A stretch of 64,000 bases of DNA from JBAXTE01 sp037130365. Its GTDB lineage: Bacteria > Bacteroidota > Bacteroidia > Bacteroidales > WCHB1-69. The translations under genes and the position numbers were made by a program. Of this stretch, positions 25,514-34,587 are shown piece after piece. The notes under the pieces were generated by a model that searched no databases, was not told the DNA's origin, and saw only the letters and a list, made by a program, of their open reading frames with translations. Every line of letters begins with the position of its first letter. Position 1 is the first letter of the stretch. The DNA is taken from NCBI GenBank assembly GCA_037130365.1, contig JBAXTE010000008.1:1-64000 (forward strand). The letters are read 5' to 3'.

Positions 25514-26911
25514 ATGGAACCAACTTTCGATTTGAAAGATCATTTAATAAAAATTTATCACGATAATTTTAGTGTTTTATCTAGATTTGACGAACCGGCG
25601 TTAAAAAAAATACGTGAAAAAAGCATTGAACAATTTAATATTCAGGGTTTTCCAAACCACGATATGGAGCAATGGAAAAACACAGATTTTAGAGAAATTA
25701 GTACTCAAAAATATGATATTTCTTTAAAGCCACAACCGTACAATCCGGTGGAAAGCTATTTTACTTGTAAGGTTCACAATTTCGATACATACATGTTTAC
25801 ATTGCTAAACGGCTGGTATGTGCATAAAAATGCTCCGATAACTGCATTCCCCGATGGTACTATTGTTGGAAGTTTGGCAAAAGCACGCGAATTGTATCCA
25901 GAAATTGTAAATGCTCACTTAGGTAAATATAGTGATGACGATATGAACCCGCTTACAGCTCTGAATACAGCTTTTATGCAAGACGGATTTTTTATTTATG
26001 TTCCAGAAAATGTACACGTTACTAAACCAATGCAGGTGGTTAGTTTGGTAAATACAGAATTAAATTTATTGATTCAAACGCGTAATTTGATTATCACGGA
26101 ACAAAATTCTTCTCTAAAATTGGTTCATTGCGACGATTCAATTAAATTTGGACGTACATTTATAAATACGGTTACTGAAATTGTTGTGGGTGAAAATGCC
26201 AATGTTGAATATTATAAACTTGAAAATAAAGATAATCGCTCGGCTTTAATTAATAATGTTTATGTTCATCAAACCGAAAATAGTACTTTTACCTCTAATA
26301 CAATTACTTTTAATGCCGGAATTTCTCGCACCAACACCATTGTAAGCTTAGACGGTGTGAATTGTAATGTTGATGTGATGGGACTTTATCTTGTTGATAG
26401 TAAGCAACGTGTGGATAATTATGTGATGATTCATCATTTAAAACCACATGGCCGAAGTAATCAACTTTTTAAAGGAATTATCGATGATGAGGCCACGGGA
26501 TCGTTTAATGGCCATGTTATTGTTCATCGCGATGCACAAAAAACAGAGGCTTTTCAATCGAATAAAAACATTGCACTTACGGATACAGCTGTAGTAAACA
26601 CCAAACCTTTTTTGGAAATTTATGCCGATGATGTAAAATGTAGTCACGGAGCCACAGTAGGGCAATTAGATCAAGAAGCAATGTTCTACTTGCGTTCGCG
26701 TGGCATCTGTGAGCGGAATGCTCGAATGTTGTTGCTGTATGCCTTTGCAATGGATGTAGTGAATCATGTAAAGATTGATGCTCTGAGAGATCAAATAGAT
26801 AATATGGTTTCTAAACGCCTAAGTGGAGAATTGACCATTTGTGACCAATGTGTGTTGCACTGCTCTGACGAAACACAACTGAATTTTGATATTGATTTAT
26901 CGAAACTTTAA
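25514..26911 (+). CDS. sufD: Fe-S assembly scaffold SufD
   Basis: Partner of SufB in the SufBC2D complex. 465 residues, in range. Diagnostic C-terminal segments are GSFNGHVIVHRDAQKTEAFQ, NTKPFLEIYADDVKCSHGAT (with the conserved Cys-Ser-His of SufD), GQLDQEAMFYLRSRGI and AR..LLYAFAMDV. The N-terminal region (HDMEQWKNTDFREI) is the usual Trp-containing start. sufS, normally next in many Bacteroidota, is displaced to 35.5 kb. Confidence 0.96.
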   Translation: MEPTFDLKDHLIKIYHDNFSVLSRFDEPALKKIREKSIEQFNIQGFPNHDMEQWKNTDFREISTQKYDISLKPQPYNPVESYFTCKVHNFDTYMFTLLNGWYVHKNAPITAFPDGTIVGSLAKARELYPEIVNAHLGKYSDDDMNPLTALNTAFMQDGFFIYVPENVHVTKPMQVVSLVNTELNLLIQTRNLIITEQNSSLKLVHCDDSIKFGRTFINTVTEIVVGENANVEYYKLENKDNRSALINNVYVHQTENSTFTSNTITFNAGISRTNTIVSLDGVNCNVDVMGLYLVDSKQRVDNYVMIHHLKPHGRSNQLFKGIIDDEATGSFNGHVIVHRDAQKTEAFQSNKNIALTDTAVVNTKPFLEIYADDVKCSHGATVGQLDQEAMFYLRSRGICERNARMLLLYAFAMDVVNHVKIDALRDQIDNMVSKRLSGELTICDQCVLHCSDETQLNFDIDLSKL

Positions 26912-26955
26912 TTTTCTTAGAAATTTTTAGTAATTTTATAAAAAAACAGAAGAAT

Positions 26956-27591
26956 ATGAAAAAAATCACATTATCCATCTTAGTAATGGTTGTAGTTGCC
27001 ACTTTTATAATTTCTTGCAAAAAAGAAGTTACGGATTTACAGAAGGTAGAAGCTTTAAAAAACGTTACTTTGTCTTACGACAGCATTGCCTTAAATGTTA
27101 GTTTACCTCAAGGAGCTTTAAGCGGACAAACATTTGCAGAGCTTCGCGCTCAAAACGAAGCCCTATACTCTAATTTGGCAAATTACACCATTGGATTTGC
27201 AACCTATTTAAAAGCAAATAACACGAAATCGGGAGCAACAGATGCTGCATTTCAAGGAATGGTTATTAATTTGGTTATGAACAACTTGACCGGCAGTCCA
27301 ATACAAACATCTACCGGAGCGGTTACAATTTTACAAAATGAAATTAAGCCAGTAATTGCATCTGGAAGTATCAACTTATTGACACACAAATTGGTGGGTA
27401 AATATATTTTTCAACAAATAGTGGATGGAAACGACCTTGCAACTAAAATTGCCCCAATTCTCAATTATCAAATTGGATCGTTATCGGGTGGTTTAAATTT
27501 ACCTGAGATTAATCAAAACATACCTACCAGGGCTTCACAATCGACAAAGGATTTTTTAGGCGGATTATTGTCATCGAATTTAATGAATTAA
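26956..27591 (+). CDS. Lipoprotein of unknown function
   Basis: 211 residues with an SPII signal (MKKITLSILVMVVVATFIISC, lipobox Cys21) followed by KKE. The mature part is Ala/Asn/Leu-rich, mainly helical, with no motif I recognise (e.g. AELRAQNEALYSNLANYTIG). The lack of acidic residues at +2/+3 after Cys says little about sorting in Bacteroidota. It is 44 nt after sufD and could be cotranscribed; a strong terminator follows. Confidence 0.7.
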   Translation: MKKITLSILVMVVVATFIISCKKEVTDLQKVEALKNVTLSYDSIALNVSLPQGALSGQTFAELRAQNEALYSNLANYTIGFATYLKANNTKSGATDAAFQGMVINLVMNNLTGSPIQTSTGAVTILQNEIKPVIASGSINLLTHKLVGKYIFQQIVDGNDLATKIAPILNYQIGSLSGGLNLPEINQNIPTRASQSTKDFLGGLLSSNLMN

Positions 27592-27614
27592 GAGTATAAA
27601 CTTTGATTTCGAAG

Positions 27615-27657
27615 CAACAAAAAGCCCCTCAGAATACTTCTGAGGGGCTTTTTGTTG
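27615..27657. terminator. Strong bidirectional terminator
   Basis: Nineteen-base arms (CAACAAAAAGCCCCTCAGA and its complement) around a 5-nt loop, with A/T tracts on both sides. It serves the converging lipoprotein (+) and barrel (-) genes. Confidence 0.92.
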
Positions 27658-27674
27658 AGGTAAATATACAAATA

Positions 27675-28211
27675 TTATTTACCAAGTTTGAAAATAATGC
27701 CAGCATTTAAGCCTATCCATGTAGAGTTTGAACCTTCAGACATAACAAAGTTGTATTTTGCATTTGCGCAGAAAGACAAATTATCGCTTATATCATACAT
27801 TACACCAGCTGTTGGAGCAAATCCAAAGTAGGTGCTTGAAGAGCTTGAAGAAACACCCAAAAAAGTAATTTTTGATCTGAACATATATAAACCCAAATCA
27901 CTTCCAATATATGGCTTAAAAGCACCTTCGCCAAAAGAATATTCAAATATTCCAGTAATTGGAATAACTCCAAAAGATATATTTTCTGAGCCTGAGCCAA
28001 ACGAGGAATACCCTACAGATGCCCCAACAGCCATATTATCTGCCAAACTGTATTTACCTATTACGTTAAGACCAAATCCAGTTTTTAAACCAGTTCCAAA
28101 ATCACCCATTGGCATCGTAAGCCCAAGGGTTCCACCAAAACTCATTTGTGCATTTGCATTAAAAGCAACGAAGCAAAAAATTGCTACCACGAAAACTTGT
28201 AATTTTTTCAT
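27675..28211 (-). CDS. Small outer-membrane beta-barrel protein
   Basis: 178 residues from the ATG at 28211, chosen because MKKLQVFVVAIFCFVAFNANAQ is a clean signal peptide; an upstream ATG at 28262 adds a charged leader. The mature part has alternating glycine/aromatic beta strands (MSFGGTLGLTMPMGDFG, GFGLNVIGKYSLADNMAVG, KPYIGSDLGLYMF, ATYNFV-like end) typical of an eight-stranded OmpA/OmpX-type barrel, and ends GLNAGIIFKLGK. Role unknown. Confidence 0.8.
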   Translation of the reverse strand: MKKLQVFVVAIFCFVAFNANAQMSFGGTLGLTMPMGDFGTGLKTGFGLNVIGKYSLADNMAVGASVGYSSFGSGSENISFGVIPITGIFEYSFGEGAFKPYIGSDLGLYMFRSKITFLGVSSSSSSTYFGFAPTAGVMYDISDNLSFCANAKYNFVMSEGSNSTWIGLNAGIIFKLGK

Positions 28212-28294
28212 AGAAATTATTTTATTAAATTTTTGCCTACTCTTATGTTTTTCGGCTTCCACATCTTATTCTTTTAAGAATTTTCAGAGTTATC

Positions 28295-28924
28295 CTATAC
28301 TTTCTTTTTTAAATGACACGTTTTTTTACCAGCAGCTCTTATCATTACAATTTCATTGCTACTAACACTTACAATTTCAAATTCATCGCTACCCCATTGA
28401 AAGAAGGTTGTATCTTTTAATAATAATGTTTTCTCGTTTAAAAACCACTTGCCTCTAGCAGGAGCATCATGTTTTGGAGAAACAAACTTAAATTCGCCAT
28501 CATCATAAAAAGTATATTCTCCATCTTCAAAAGTCCAAGTACCCAAAAAACTTGATTTTTGAAATGCACCATTTGACACTGTCGCTTTTTTAGGTTCTTC
28601 AACTTTGGGTTCTTCTTTTTTTACTACTAAGTCAACACCAATATTTTTAGAACATTGACTTAATATAGCTTCTAATATCCTTTTAAGTTCAATGTCAATT
28701 TTTGAATTATATTCCTCTTTCGTGTATTTTTTTGTTAGCTCTTCAATGTAACAAAGGCAGATACTTTCTTTTTGGTCTTTATTTACAGATGTATATATGG
28801 AAACGCTGTTAATACATTCCCCATATAGGTTATTCCGTTCTTCTTTTGTCCATTTAGACGGGGATTGTGAAAAGCAATTCAACGCTATTGAAATTGCAAT
28901 AATTGTAAAGATTGATTTTTTCAT
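28295..28924 (-). CDS. Secreted protein with lipocalin-like C-terminal domain
   Basis: 209 residues with a signal peptide (MKKSIFTIIAISIALNCFSQ). The N-terminal half is helical with cysteines (YGECINSVS, ICLCYIEELTKKY). It is linked by a Lys/Glu/Pro hinge (VVKKEEPKVEEPKKA) to a C-terminal beta domain (FLGTWTFEDGEYTFYDDGEFKF ... GKWFLNEKTLLLKDT) that resembles lipocalin-like or META-type small barrels. No catalytic residues were seen. It is in the minus-strand envelope cluster. Confidence 0.65.
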   Translation of the reverse strand: MKKSIFTIIAISIALNCFSQSPSKWTKEERNNLYGECINSVSIYTSVNKDQKESICLCYIEELTKKYTKEEYNSKIDIELKRILEAILSQCSKNIGVDLVVKKEEPKVEEPKKATVSNGAFQKSSFLGTWTFEDGEYTFYDDGEFKFVSPKHDAPARGKWFLNEKTLLLKDTTFFQWGSDEFEIVSVSSNEIVMIRAAGKKTCHLKKKV

Positions 28925-28987
28925 TATTTGTTTGATTTTAAGTTTGTATTAAAAGTGCTATGGTTAAATGGTGCTCATTTTATTAAT

Positions 28988-29563
28988 CTAATTAACTTTG
29001 ATCGATTTAGTCACTATTTTTGCTTCTGGATCAGCCATTACACAAGATCTTACAATTACATGTCCCTTTTTCTTTTTATCTTTTTCGATTGGAACGAGAC
29101 CTTTATCCATGATATAAACCAAGAAAACATCGAAAGGCTCAACTAAATCAACCCAAACGCCTTTTCTTAAGGTCAAAACGTAATACTCTTTCCACATGCT
29201 ATGCCAGTTCTGAATGTACCCAATTTCGTCAGAACCATCATTGTTTAAATCACCAAGATTGTATAATGAAACAGACCCCATGGTGTTTGTTATTTTAATA
29301 CTAGGCAATTTGCTTGAAAAAGACAAAACACAAAAACAATATTCTGGTTTCTCTTCATCAAAGCACTCACTGCAATTGACAAGTATTGTATCTTTTTTTC
29401 CATCACCATTAAAATCACCCATGAGAGAATCAGGAGGATGCATTATAGTATCAGGAGGAGTTGATGATAAGTTATAATTATGTGCATTTATGTTATTGCT
29501 ATATAGGTTTGTGGAGGAAATTATACCAAACACAACAAAGAAACATAATTTGAGTTTTTTCAT
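28988..29563 (-). CDS. Secreted FG-GAP/dockerin-like calcium-binding repeat protein
   Basis: 191 residues with a signal peptide (MKKLKLCFFVVFGIISSTNLYS). Two Ca2+-loop motifs are visible: GDFNGDGKKDTI (~48-59) and GDLNNDGSDEIGYI (~103-116), the pattern of FG-GAP/VCBS blades, with four Cys between them (NCSECFDEEKPEYCFC). It has too few blades for a full propeller. No T9SS domain. It lies 8 bp after the stop of nothing else on this strand; the next gene upstream starts at 31205. Confidence 0.65.
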   Translation of the reverse strand: MKKLKLCFFVVFGIISSTNLYSNNINAHNYNLSSTPPDTIMHPPDSLMGDFNGDGKKDTILVNCSECFDEEKPEYCFCVLSFSSKLPSIKITNTMGSVSLYNLGDLNNDGSDEIGYIQNWHSMWKEYYVLTLRKGVWVDLVEPFDVFLVYIMDKGLVPIEKDKKKKGHVIVRSCVMADPEAKIVTKSIKVN

Positions 29564-29570
29564 CTTTATT

Positions 29571-31205
29571 TTAATTTATAATTATTTTTTGAACTGATTT
29601 TTTGAGTCCTGATTTGTCATACGATTTTACAAAGTATAAGCCTTTTGAATATTTTGAAATATCAATCTGTTTTTCTGTTTGGGAAACATTAGTTTCCTTA
29701 AGCAAAAGAAGACCTTTAAAATCGTATATTTCAATTGTGTTTAATGGATTTTTAATAAGGAATTGACCAGTTGAAGGATTTGGATATAAAAACAGCGTAG
29801 AATTTAGGGTATTTTCATAAATTCCAGAAGAACCTCCACCATTAAGTTTTGCCACAAAAATATCAGCCGCTCCACCAACGAGTATAGAATCACCGTAAAC
29901 CATGTCGCCACCATATTTGCCAGCTAAATATATAGAATTGTTGCTCAAAGCCATACCGTAGCAAAAATTCCAAGCATTGCCATAGTTTATAGCCCAGACC
30001 TTTTCACCTAAATTACTATATTTGATTAAAAACAAGTCGAGACTGTCTGGCAAAGACAAAGAATCAGCTATTGAAGTCAACCCGCTAAAAGAGACGATAA
30101 TGTCATTGTGCGAATCAATGGATAAAATTTCATCGGAGGTGCCTCTATTACATATTCCTTTGCCCCATAATTCATTCCCATTATTATCAAATCCTGCTAG
30201 AAAAATCTTTGAATAGATAGAGGCTCCACCAATATTAACAGTAGAATATGCATCACCAATAACATATAATTTTCCGTTATTGTCAATGGTCATATTGTTA
30301 TATTTTAAAGATTGAGTTATTTTTTTATGATTTGCCCAAATAATATTTCCAGAAGCATCAAATTTTACCATAAATGGAGCTATATATTCATCATTGTAAA
30401 AAGTAGTATCACCAAACCGCAGGCTATCACACCGAAAGTTTCCAGCTATAAATGCATTATTGTTTTGGTCAACAACTATAGCATTACATTCGGTAATATA
30501 GTCTCCACCATACGAATGTGCCCATAATGGAATGCCTTGTGGACTAATTTTAGCAACATAAAAATCATGGTCATTAGGGTTGTTTATAGTCGTGTCATAT
30601 TTTTCAACAATGATGTTCCCAAAACCAATAGAATCACTTTTAAACAGCCCAGTTATGTATATATTTCCAAGCTTATCGACAGCCATATGGTTTAACTCTT
30701 CTGTTTTAGAACCACCCCACCATTTTGCCCAAATCGGATCTCCATTTTGGTTTAATTTTAACAAAAATATATTTCTAAGACCAGGTTGCGAATTTATTAA
30801 TGTGTCATTGCCAATAATAAATTTTGCACTCTCAAAATATCCACCAACGTACATATTACCAGCTGTATCACATATTATTGTCTGTGGCCATTCTGTTTGT
30901 CCCATTCCGGTATAGTTTTTAACCCAAAGAATGTTGCCGAGGGAATCACTTTTTACAATAAACATTTCACCTCCACACCCGCTTGGTGGATTAAAGTCGA
31001 ATGGGCCAAAAGTATATTGATCAGAAGCAGAAGTTCCAGTAAAAATAGTATTTCCAGTTTTGTCTGTCGTAATTGCATGTGCGCCATCACCTCCATTTCC
31101 ACCATATCCAAAAGCCCACTTCCAAACAGGGTTTTGTGCATTAATTTGAGTAATTCCGCAAAAAAGACATGCTAGAATTAAGAACAAAGTAGTTGTTTTT
31201 CTCAT
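29571..31205 (-). CDS. SBBP-type beta-propeller protein with T9SS sorting domain
   Basis: 544 residues from the ATG at 31205 (MRKTTTLFLILACLFCGITQINAQ, signal peptide; ten further codons upstream are polar). The body has repeated SBBP-like blades containing DKTGNTIFTGTS, DTAGNMYVGGYF, DKLGNIYITGLF, DQNNNAFIAGNF and DNNGKLYVIGDA. The last ~80 residues are a T9SS type A domain (LFLYPNPSTGQFLIKN ... SVQKIIIN). Predicted surface-exposed or released; function unknown. It begins 320 bp downstream of the barrel gene, with a long hairpin between them. Confidence 0.85.
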   Translation of the reverse strand: MRKTTTLFLILACLFCGITQINAQNPVWKWAFGYGGNGGDGAHAITTDKTGNTIFTGTSASDQYTFGPFDFNPPSGCGGEMFIVKSDSLGNILWVKNYTGMGQTEWPQTIICDTAGNMYVGGYFESAKFIIGNDTLINSQPGLRNIFLLKLNQNGDPIWAKWWGGSKTEELNHMAVDKLGNIYITGLFKSDSIGFGNIIVEKYDTTINNPNDHDFYVAKISPQGIPLWAHSYGGDYITECNAIVVDQNNNAFIAGNFRCDSLRFGDTTFYNDEYIAPFMVKFDASGNIIWANHKKITQSLKYNNMTIDNNGKLYVIGDAYSTVNIGGASIYSKIFLAGFDNNGNELWGKGICNRGTSDEILSIDSHNDIIVSFSGLTSIADSLSLPDSLDLFLIKYSNLGEKVWAINYGNAWNFCYGMALSNNSIYLAGKYGGDMVYGDSILVGGAADIFVAKLNGGGSSGIYENTLNSTLFLYPNPSTGQFLIKNPLNTIEIYDFKGLLLLKETNVSQTEKQIDISKYSKGLYFVKSYDKSGLKKSVQKIIIN

Positions 31206-31279
31206 TAAATTAGTTTTTAGGTGATATATTTCCAATTTAAAAAACCGAATAAAAACAGCGTGATTATTGTCACACAGTA

Positions 31280-31386
31280 CCTAAGGTTCGACCAAGAACC
31301 CGCATCACAAATGCAAAGCAACAACCACGCTTTAACGTGGCGTTTTGCTTGATTTCTTGTGATGCTTTAATTTGGTCGATTTTAGG
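31280..31386. repeat. 107-nt hierarchical imperfect inverted repeat
   Basis: Nested paired arms in order: CCTAA/TTAGG (31280-31284, 31382-31386), CGACCAA/TTGGTCG (31289-31295, 31372-31378), GCATCACAA/TTGTGATGC (31302-31310, 31357-31365) and CCACG/CGTGG (31325-31329, 31336-31340) around a CTTTAA loop. No T-run follows on either strand, so it is not a simple terminator. It may be a small non-autonomous element or a structured RNA. Confidence 0.75.
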
Positions 31387-31525
31387 CACAGATTTCAGCT
31401 TAACGCTATATTTTAATATGTTTTTTCTTTTTTATATTTTATAATTCATTGACAATAAATAAGTTTTTTACTAGTTAATTTTAATCAAAAGTAAAAAGAT
31501 TTTAAATTAAAAACAAATTTTAAAA

Positions 31526-32470
31526 TTAATTTTCAAGTTTTGGACCACCTAGCGTGATTCCAAATAAAATATTTGAATATTTTTGATAGAATTTTTGGTC
31601 GCTATTATAAATTGGACCTTCAAATTGGTAATTTGAGTTTTCATATTTTATAAATGCTGAAAACCAAGATTTAATTCTGTATTGTGCTTCAACAGAAAAA
31701 CGACTAAGTTTTGACGATTTTGATTTACCAGTACCAACTCTTGCATTCCAAATAGAATTAATAGTATTTCCCATTGCTTTTGTCATTAATCTTCCTGGAT
31801 AATATTCCCAACCAGCATCAAAAAGCAACCTGTTTCCGAGGTTTACGTAAGTTCCTAAATTGATTCCATATAAATCTTCCCAAAAAGTGTATGAATAAAA
31901 CGAACTATACGAAGCATCAATTTCTGTCTGTAGATTGGTATAAGTGCCTTCCTTGCCAATAAATTTCGATACATCAAGATTATAAGAATGATGTCCTATA
32001 TCAACGCCAAGTCCAAATTTTGGTGTGATTATTACAGATCCTTTTTTGAAGCAAAAAGGACTATAATATAAATCAATTGAAAAGTCAAAATAGGTAAAAG
32101 GAGAAGTAGGTTTATCCTTTGGATCTGAACTTGCTTCCTCTGGAAAAACAGTGCCATCAGAAGTGCTTAAACCCTTATTATTAGAAGCTCGCATTGAACG
32201 AAACCGCATAGGAATTTGGAATTTTGGCACCCAAACACCATCAACATCAACCCATCTGGCGCTTACCCAATCAATGCCATATAAAAGACCTTTACTTTTG
32301 AGCGTTTGGTTTGGATTTATCCCATTAGAAATATCCGACGAACCACTTAATGAGCCAATAACAGGTTCAAAATCCATGTAATACTTTGATTCTTTCATTT
32401 TTGTAAATTGCGCAAAACTACTACAAGTAATTAACATTGCTACGCAAAAAAGAGTAATTCTTTGTTTCAT
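31526..32470 (-). CDS. Outer-membrane protein, predicted beta-barrel
   Basis: 314 residues with a signal peptide (MKQRITLFCVAMLITCSSFAQ) and many amphipathic beta strands rich in Tyr/Phe/Gly (FTYFDFSIDLYYSPFCF, VIITPKFGLGVDIGHHSYN, LLFDAGWEYYPGRL, FSVEAQYRIKSWFSAFIKYE). The C-terminus ends ILFGITLGGPKLEN. No family is recognised; a barrel in the outer membrane is inferred. It is separated from the next downstream gene by the long hairpin. Confidence 0.7.
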   Translation of the reverse strand: MKQRITLFCVAMLITCSSFAQFTKMKESKYYMDFEPVIGSLSGSSDISNGINPNQTLKSKGLLYGIDWVSARWVDVDGVWVPKFQIPMRFRSMRASNNKGLSTSDGTVFPEEASSDPKDKPTSPFTYFDFSIDLYYSPFCFKKGSVIITPKFGLGVDIGHHSYNLDVSKFIGKEGTYTNLQTEIDASYSSFYSYTFWEDLYGINLGTYVNLGNRLLFDAGWEYYPGRLMTKAMGNTINSIWNARVGTGKSKSSKLSRFSVEAQYRIKSWFSAFIKYENSNYQFEGPIYNSDQKFYQKYSNILFGITLGGPKLEN

Positions 32471-32660
32471 AATTTTAATTTATATTGATTTGTACTAATT
32501 TATATGACTATTTAATATATTGAATGTAAGAACTTAAATAAATAAGTGCTTGTTGTGAAATAAAAAACAAAGGTAGTAAAACATATTATTAAATAAAAAT
32601 AAAATATTAACAAACATAATTGCTAATATAAGAAAATGTCCTACAAAATGCATAATTATT

Positions 32661-33764
32661 TTATAAGACTTTTTCCCAAACATCCAGCACTTCTGCCATA
32701 TTTTCACGTCCAAAGCCAATACGAACATGCGATATTCCAAATTCAAACATTTCGGAGGGGACCAGCATGATTCCAGTTTCGTGAACCAATTGCTCGCTGT
32801 AAGCTAATGCAGATTGGTTGGCATTCAGCTTTACAAATGCGGTAGATCCAGCCATAGACGGAGTAAATTGCAAAAACCCATCTGTCTTTTTGACGAAATC
32901 CTCAAAAATCGCCTTGTTTTTGATGATTTTTTTGATGTTTGGTTGAATAAATTGTTCCTTATGATTGAGCGCAATTAGCGATAACGTTTCGGACATTGGG
33001 TTATTGCAAATGGTGAGATAATCTTTGAACTGCATTATTTTTTGCAAAAGTTCTTTGTTTTTAGTTACCACCCAGCCCATACGTAAACCGGCTAATCCAA
33101 ACGATTTAGCCATTCCCCATAGCGAAATAGCGTTTTCGTATAAATCTGAAATGGACGGAATGTTCAATTCTGGTTTATGAACTAATTGGTGATACATTTC
33201 ATCTGAAAACAGTACTATATTTCGTGAGCGTGCAATTTCAATTATTTGATTTAGTTGAATTAGAGAGGGAAGGAATCCAGTTGGGTTGTGAGGAAAATTT
33301 ACAATAATGAGTTTTGTGTTTTCGTTAACGAGTGATTTTAATTGCTCGGGATTATAATTCCAATTTTTATCATTTTCTGGTTCCCACCAACTTATTTTAC
33401 AGCCAATACTTTTACAAACCTGATATAGCGATTGATATGCAGGAGCCATACATACAATGTGGTCTCCGCGTTTGAGTAATACGTTCATCAGAATAAAGTT
33501 GGCTTCACCTGGCGAAAGCACTAATACATCTTCTGAAGTTGCTGTGTTGTATTGTTTCGCAATTGAATCACGCAAGAAAATACTTCCCTGAGAGTCGGTG
33601 TATCCCAACGTAAGAGAATTCCAGAGTTCTATTTCTTCCTGATTTGCACAATTTAGCACATAATCCATAGAATAACCATCGCAATCAGAACTTGAAAGTA
33701 AATATTTGGTACTAAATTCGTACTTGGCAAAGTAACGTTCTAGTTTAAAGGGTTTTATTTGCAT
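32661..33764 (-). CDS. PLP-dependent class I/II aminotransferase
   Basis: Fold-type I aminotransferase of 367 residues. The PLP lysine is in SLWGMAKSFGLAGLRMGW (Lys220), the carboxylate-binding Arg is Arg228, Asn160-Pro161 are in NFPHNPTGF, and FSDEMYHQL carries the Asp188/Tyr191 pair. An LSPGEANFILMNVLL segment replaces the usual glycine-rich phosphate-binding stretch. Substrate unknown. Cytoplasmic. It stands alone among envelope genes, with 180-190 bp gaps on both sides. Confidence 0.88.
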   Translation of the reverse strand: MQIKPFKLERYFAKYEFSTKYLLSSSDCDGYSMDYVLNCANQEEIELWNSLTLGYTDSQGSIFLRDSIAKQYNTATSEDVLVLSPGEANFILMNVLLKRGDHIVCMAPAYQSLYQVCKSIGCKISWWEPENDKNWNYNPEQLKSLVNENTKLIIVNFPHNPTGFLPSLIQLNQIIEIARSRNIVLFSDEMYHQLVHKPELNIPSISDLYENAISLWGMAKSFGLAGLRMGWVVTKNKELLQKIMQFKDYLTICNNPMSETLSLIALNHKEQFIQPNIKKIIKNKAIFEDFVKKTDGFLQFTPSMAGSTAFVKLNANQSALAYSEQLVHETGIMLVPSEMFEFGISHVRIGFGRENMAEVLDVWEKVL

Positions 33765-33943
33765 TGTAATTCTCTTGAAATTTGAGGCTAATTTAGGGAA
33801 AATATCAATTAATACGATATGCTAATATCTATTTTAGCATGTTTCTTAATCAACAAAAAAAACAGAAACATTAGCCCAAAAACTAGCATTTAATAATAAT
33901 GAAGTTACAATCCAATTGTTTTATAAAAACATTGCGCCTCCCA

Positions 33944-34477
33944 TTAATTAGCACAACTATCTCCCATGCAATTTGGTTTTTCCTTCGGTTTAGGAAGCAA
34001 TTTTATGGCTACCGCTAGTTGGTATAACTTGCAGCCGACGCAAATACCAAAGGCTGTTTCTAGATACATTAGTAAAAGACAGATAATGCATAGCATGCAA
34101 ACTGGTTCAAAATAACTTCTATCGTTTTGCAAGAAAAGGGAAAGCACAAATATGGTTCCTGACAGACACAGGCCTAAACTCCAAGCAAATTTCTTTTGAA
34201 CTGCTCCGATAGGTAGCGGAGATTGTCTCCATACGAAAATGGATGCTAGAATAACTGAAGGCGAATACTTTGGATTGATAAATAAGCCAATCATAAAGTT
34301 TAAAACAAATCCGCCCATGATGTATGGAATGATTGCATAGCGACTCAATATAAATCCGTTAATTGAGGCAAATAATCCGCAAATGAACATTATGCCGGCA
34401 CTGGCTCTCATTTTTCGTTCATCAAGTACTTTATAGGGTTTTCCGTCGATGTATTCCCCAAAACTGAATATTTTCAT
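33944..34477 (-). CDS. DUF4395 membrane protein
   Basis: 177 residues from the ATG at 34477 (MKIFSFGEYIDGKPYKVLDER); an in-frame start 33 bp earlier is less likely. Four TM helices; the family core is FINPKYSPSVILASIFV, KKFAWSLGLCLSGTIF, and the cysteine-rich end CMLCIICLLLMYLETAFGICVGCKLY. The C-terminus has MGDSCAN. The family is often linked to thiol/redox or thiosulfate metabolism genes, but none is adjacent, so the function is open. Confidence 0.82.
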   Translation of the reverse strand: MKIFSFGEYIDGKPYKVLDERKMRASAGIMFICGLFASINGFILSRYAIIPYIMGGFVLNFMIGLFINPKYSPSVILASIFVWRQSPLPIGAVQKKFAWSLGLCLSGTIFVLSLFLQNDRSYFEPVCMLCIICLLLMYLETAFGICVGCKLYQLAVAIKLLPKPKEKPNCMGDSCAN

Positions 34478-34587
34478 TTGTTTTTTATTTAGAATTCTTA
34501 TTTTTCGCATTAAAAATACAATAAATATTTATATTAATCACAATCCAAAAAAATGGACTTAAAATTTGGATTAGAGATCAAGTTAAT

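Noticed and set aside
27832..28365. 177-codon plus-strand frame opposite the barrel gene
   Set aside because: Antisense shadow of a gene with a clear signal peptide and barrel strands; the translation is Pro/Lys-rich and featureless.
30580..31175. Plus-strand frames of 92-111 codons opposite the SBBP-repeat T9SS gene
   Set aside because: They mirror the repeated DNA of the real gene and show no protein-like pattern of their own.
31280..31386. Integron attC site
   Set aside because: The outer arms (CCTAA/TTAGG) resemble attC ends, but the essential GTT of the R' core is CTT here and no cassette array or integrase is near.
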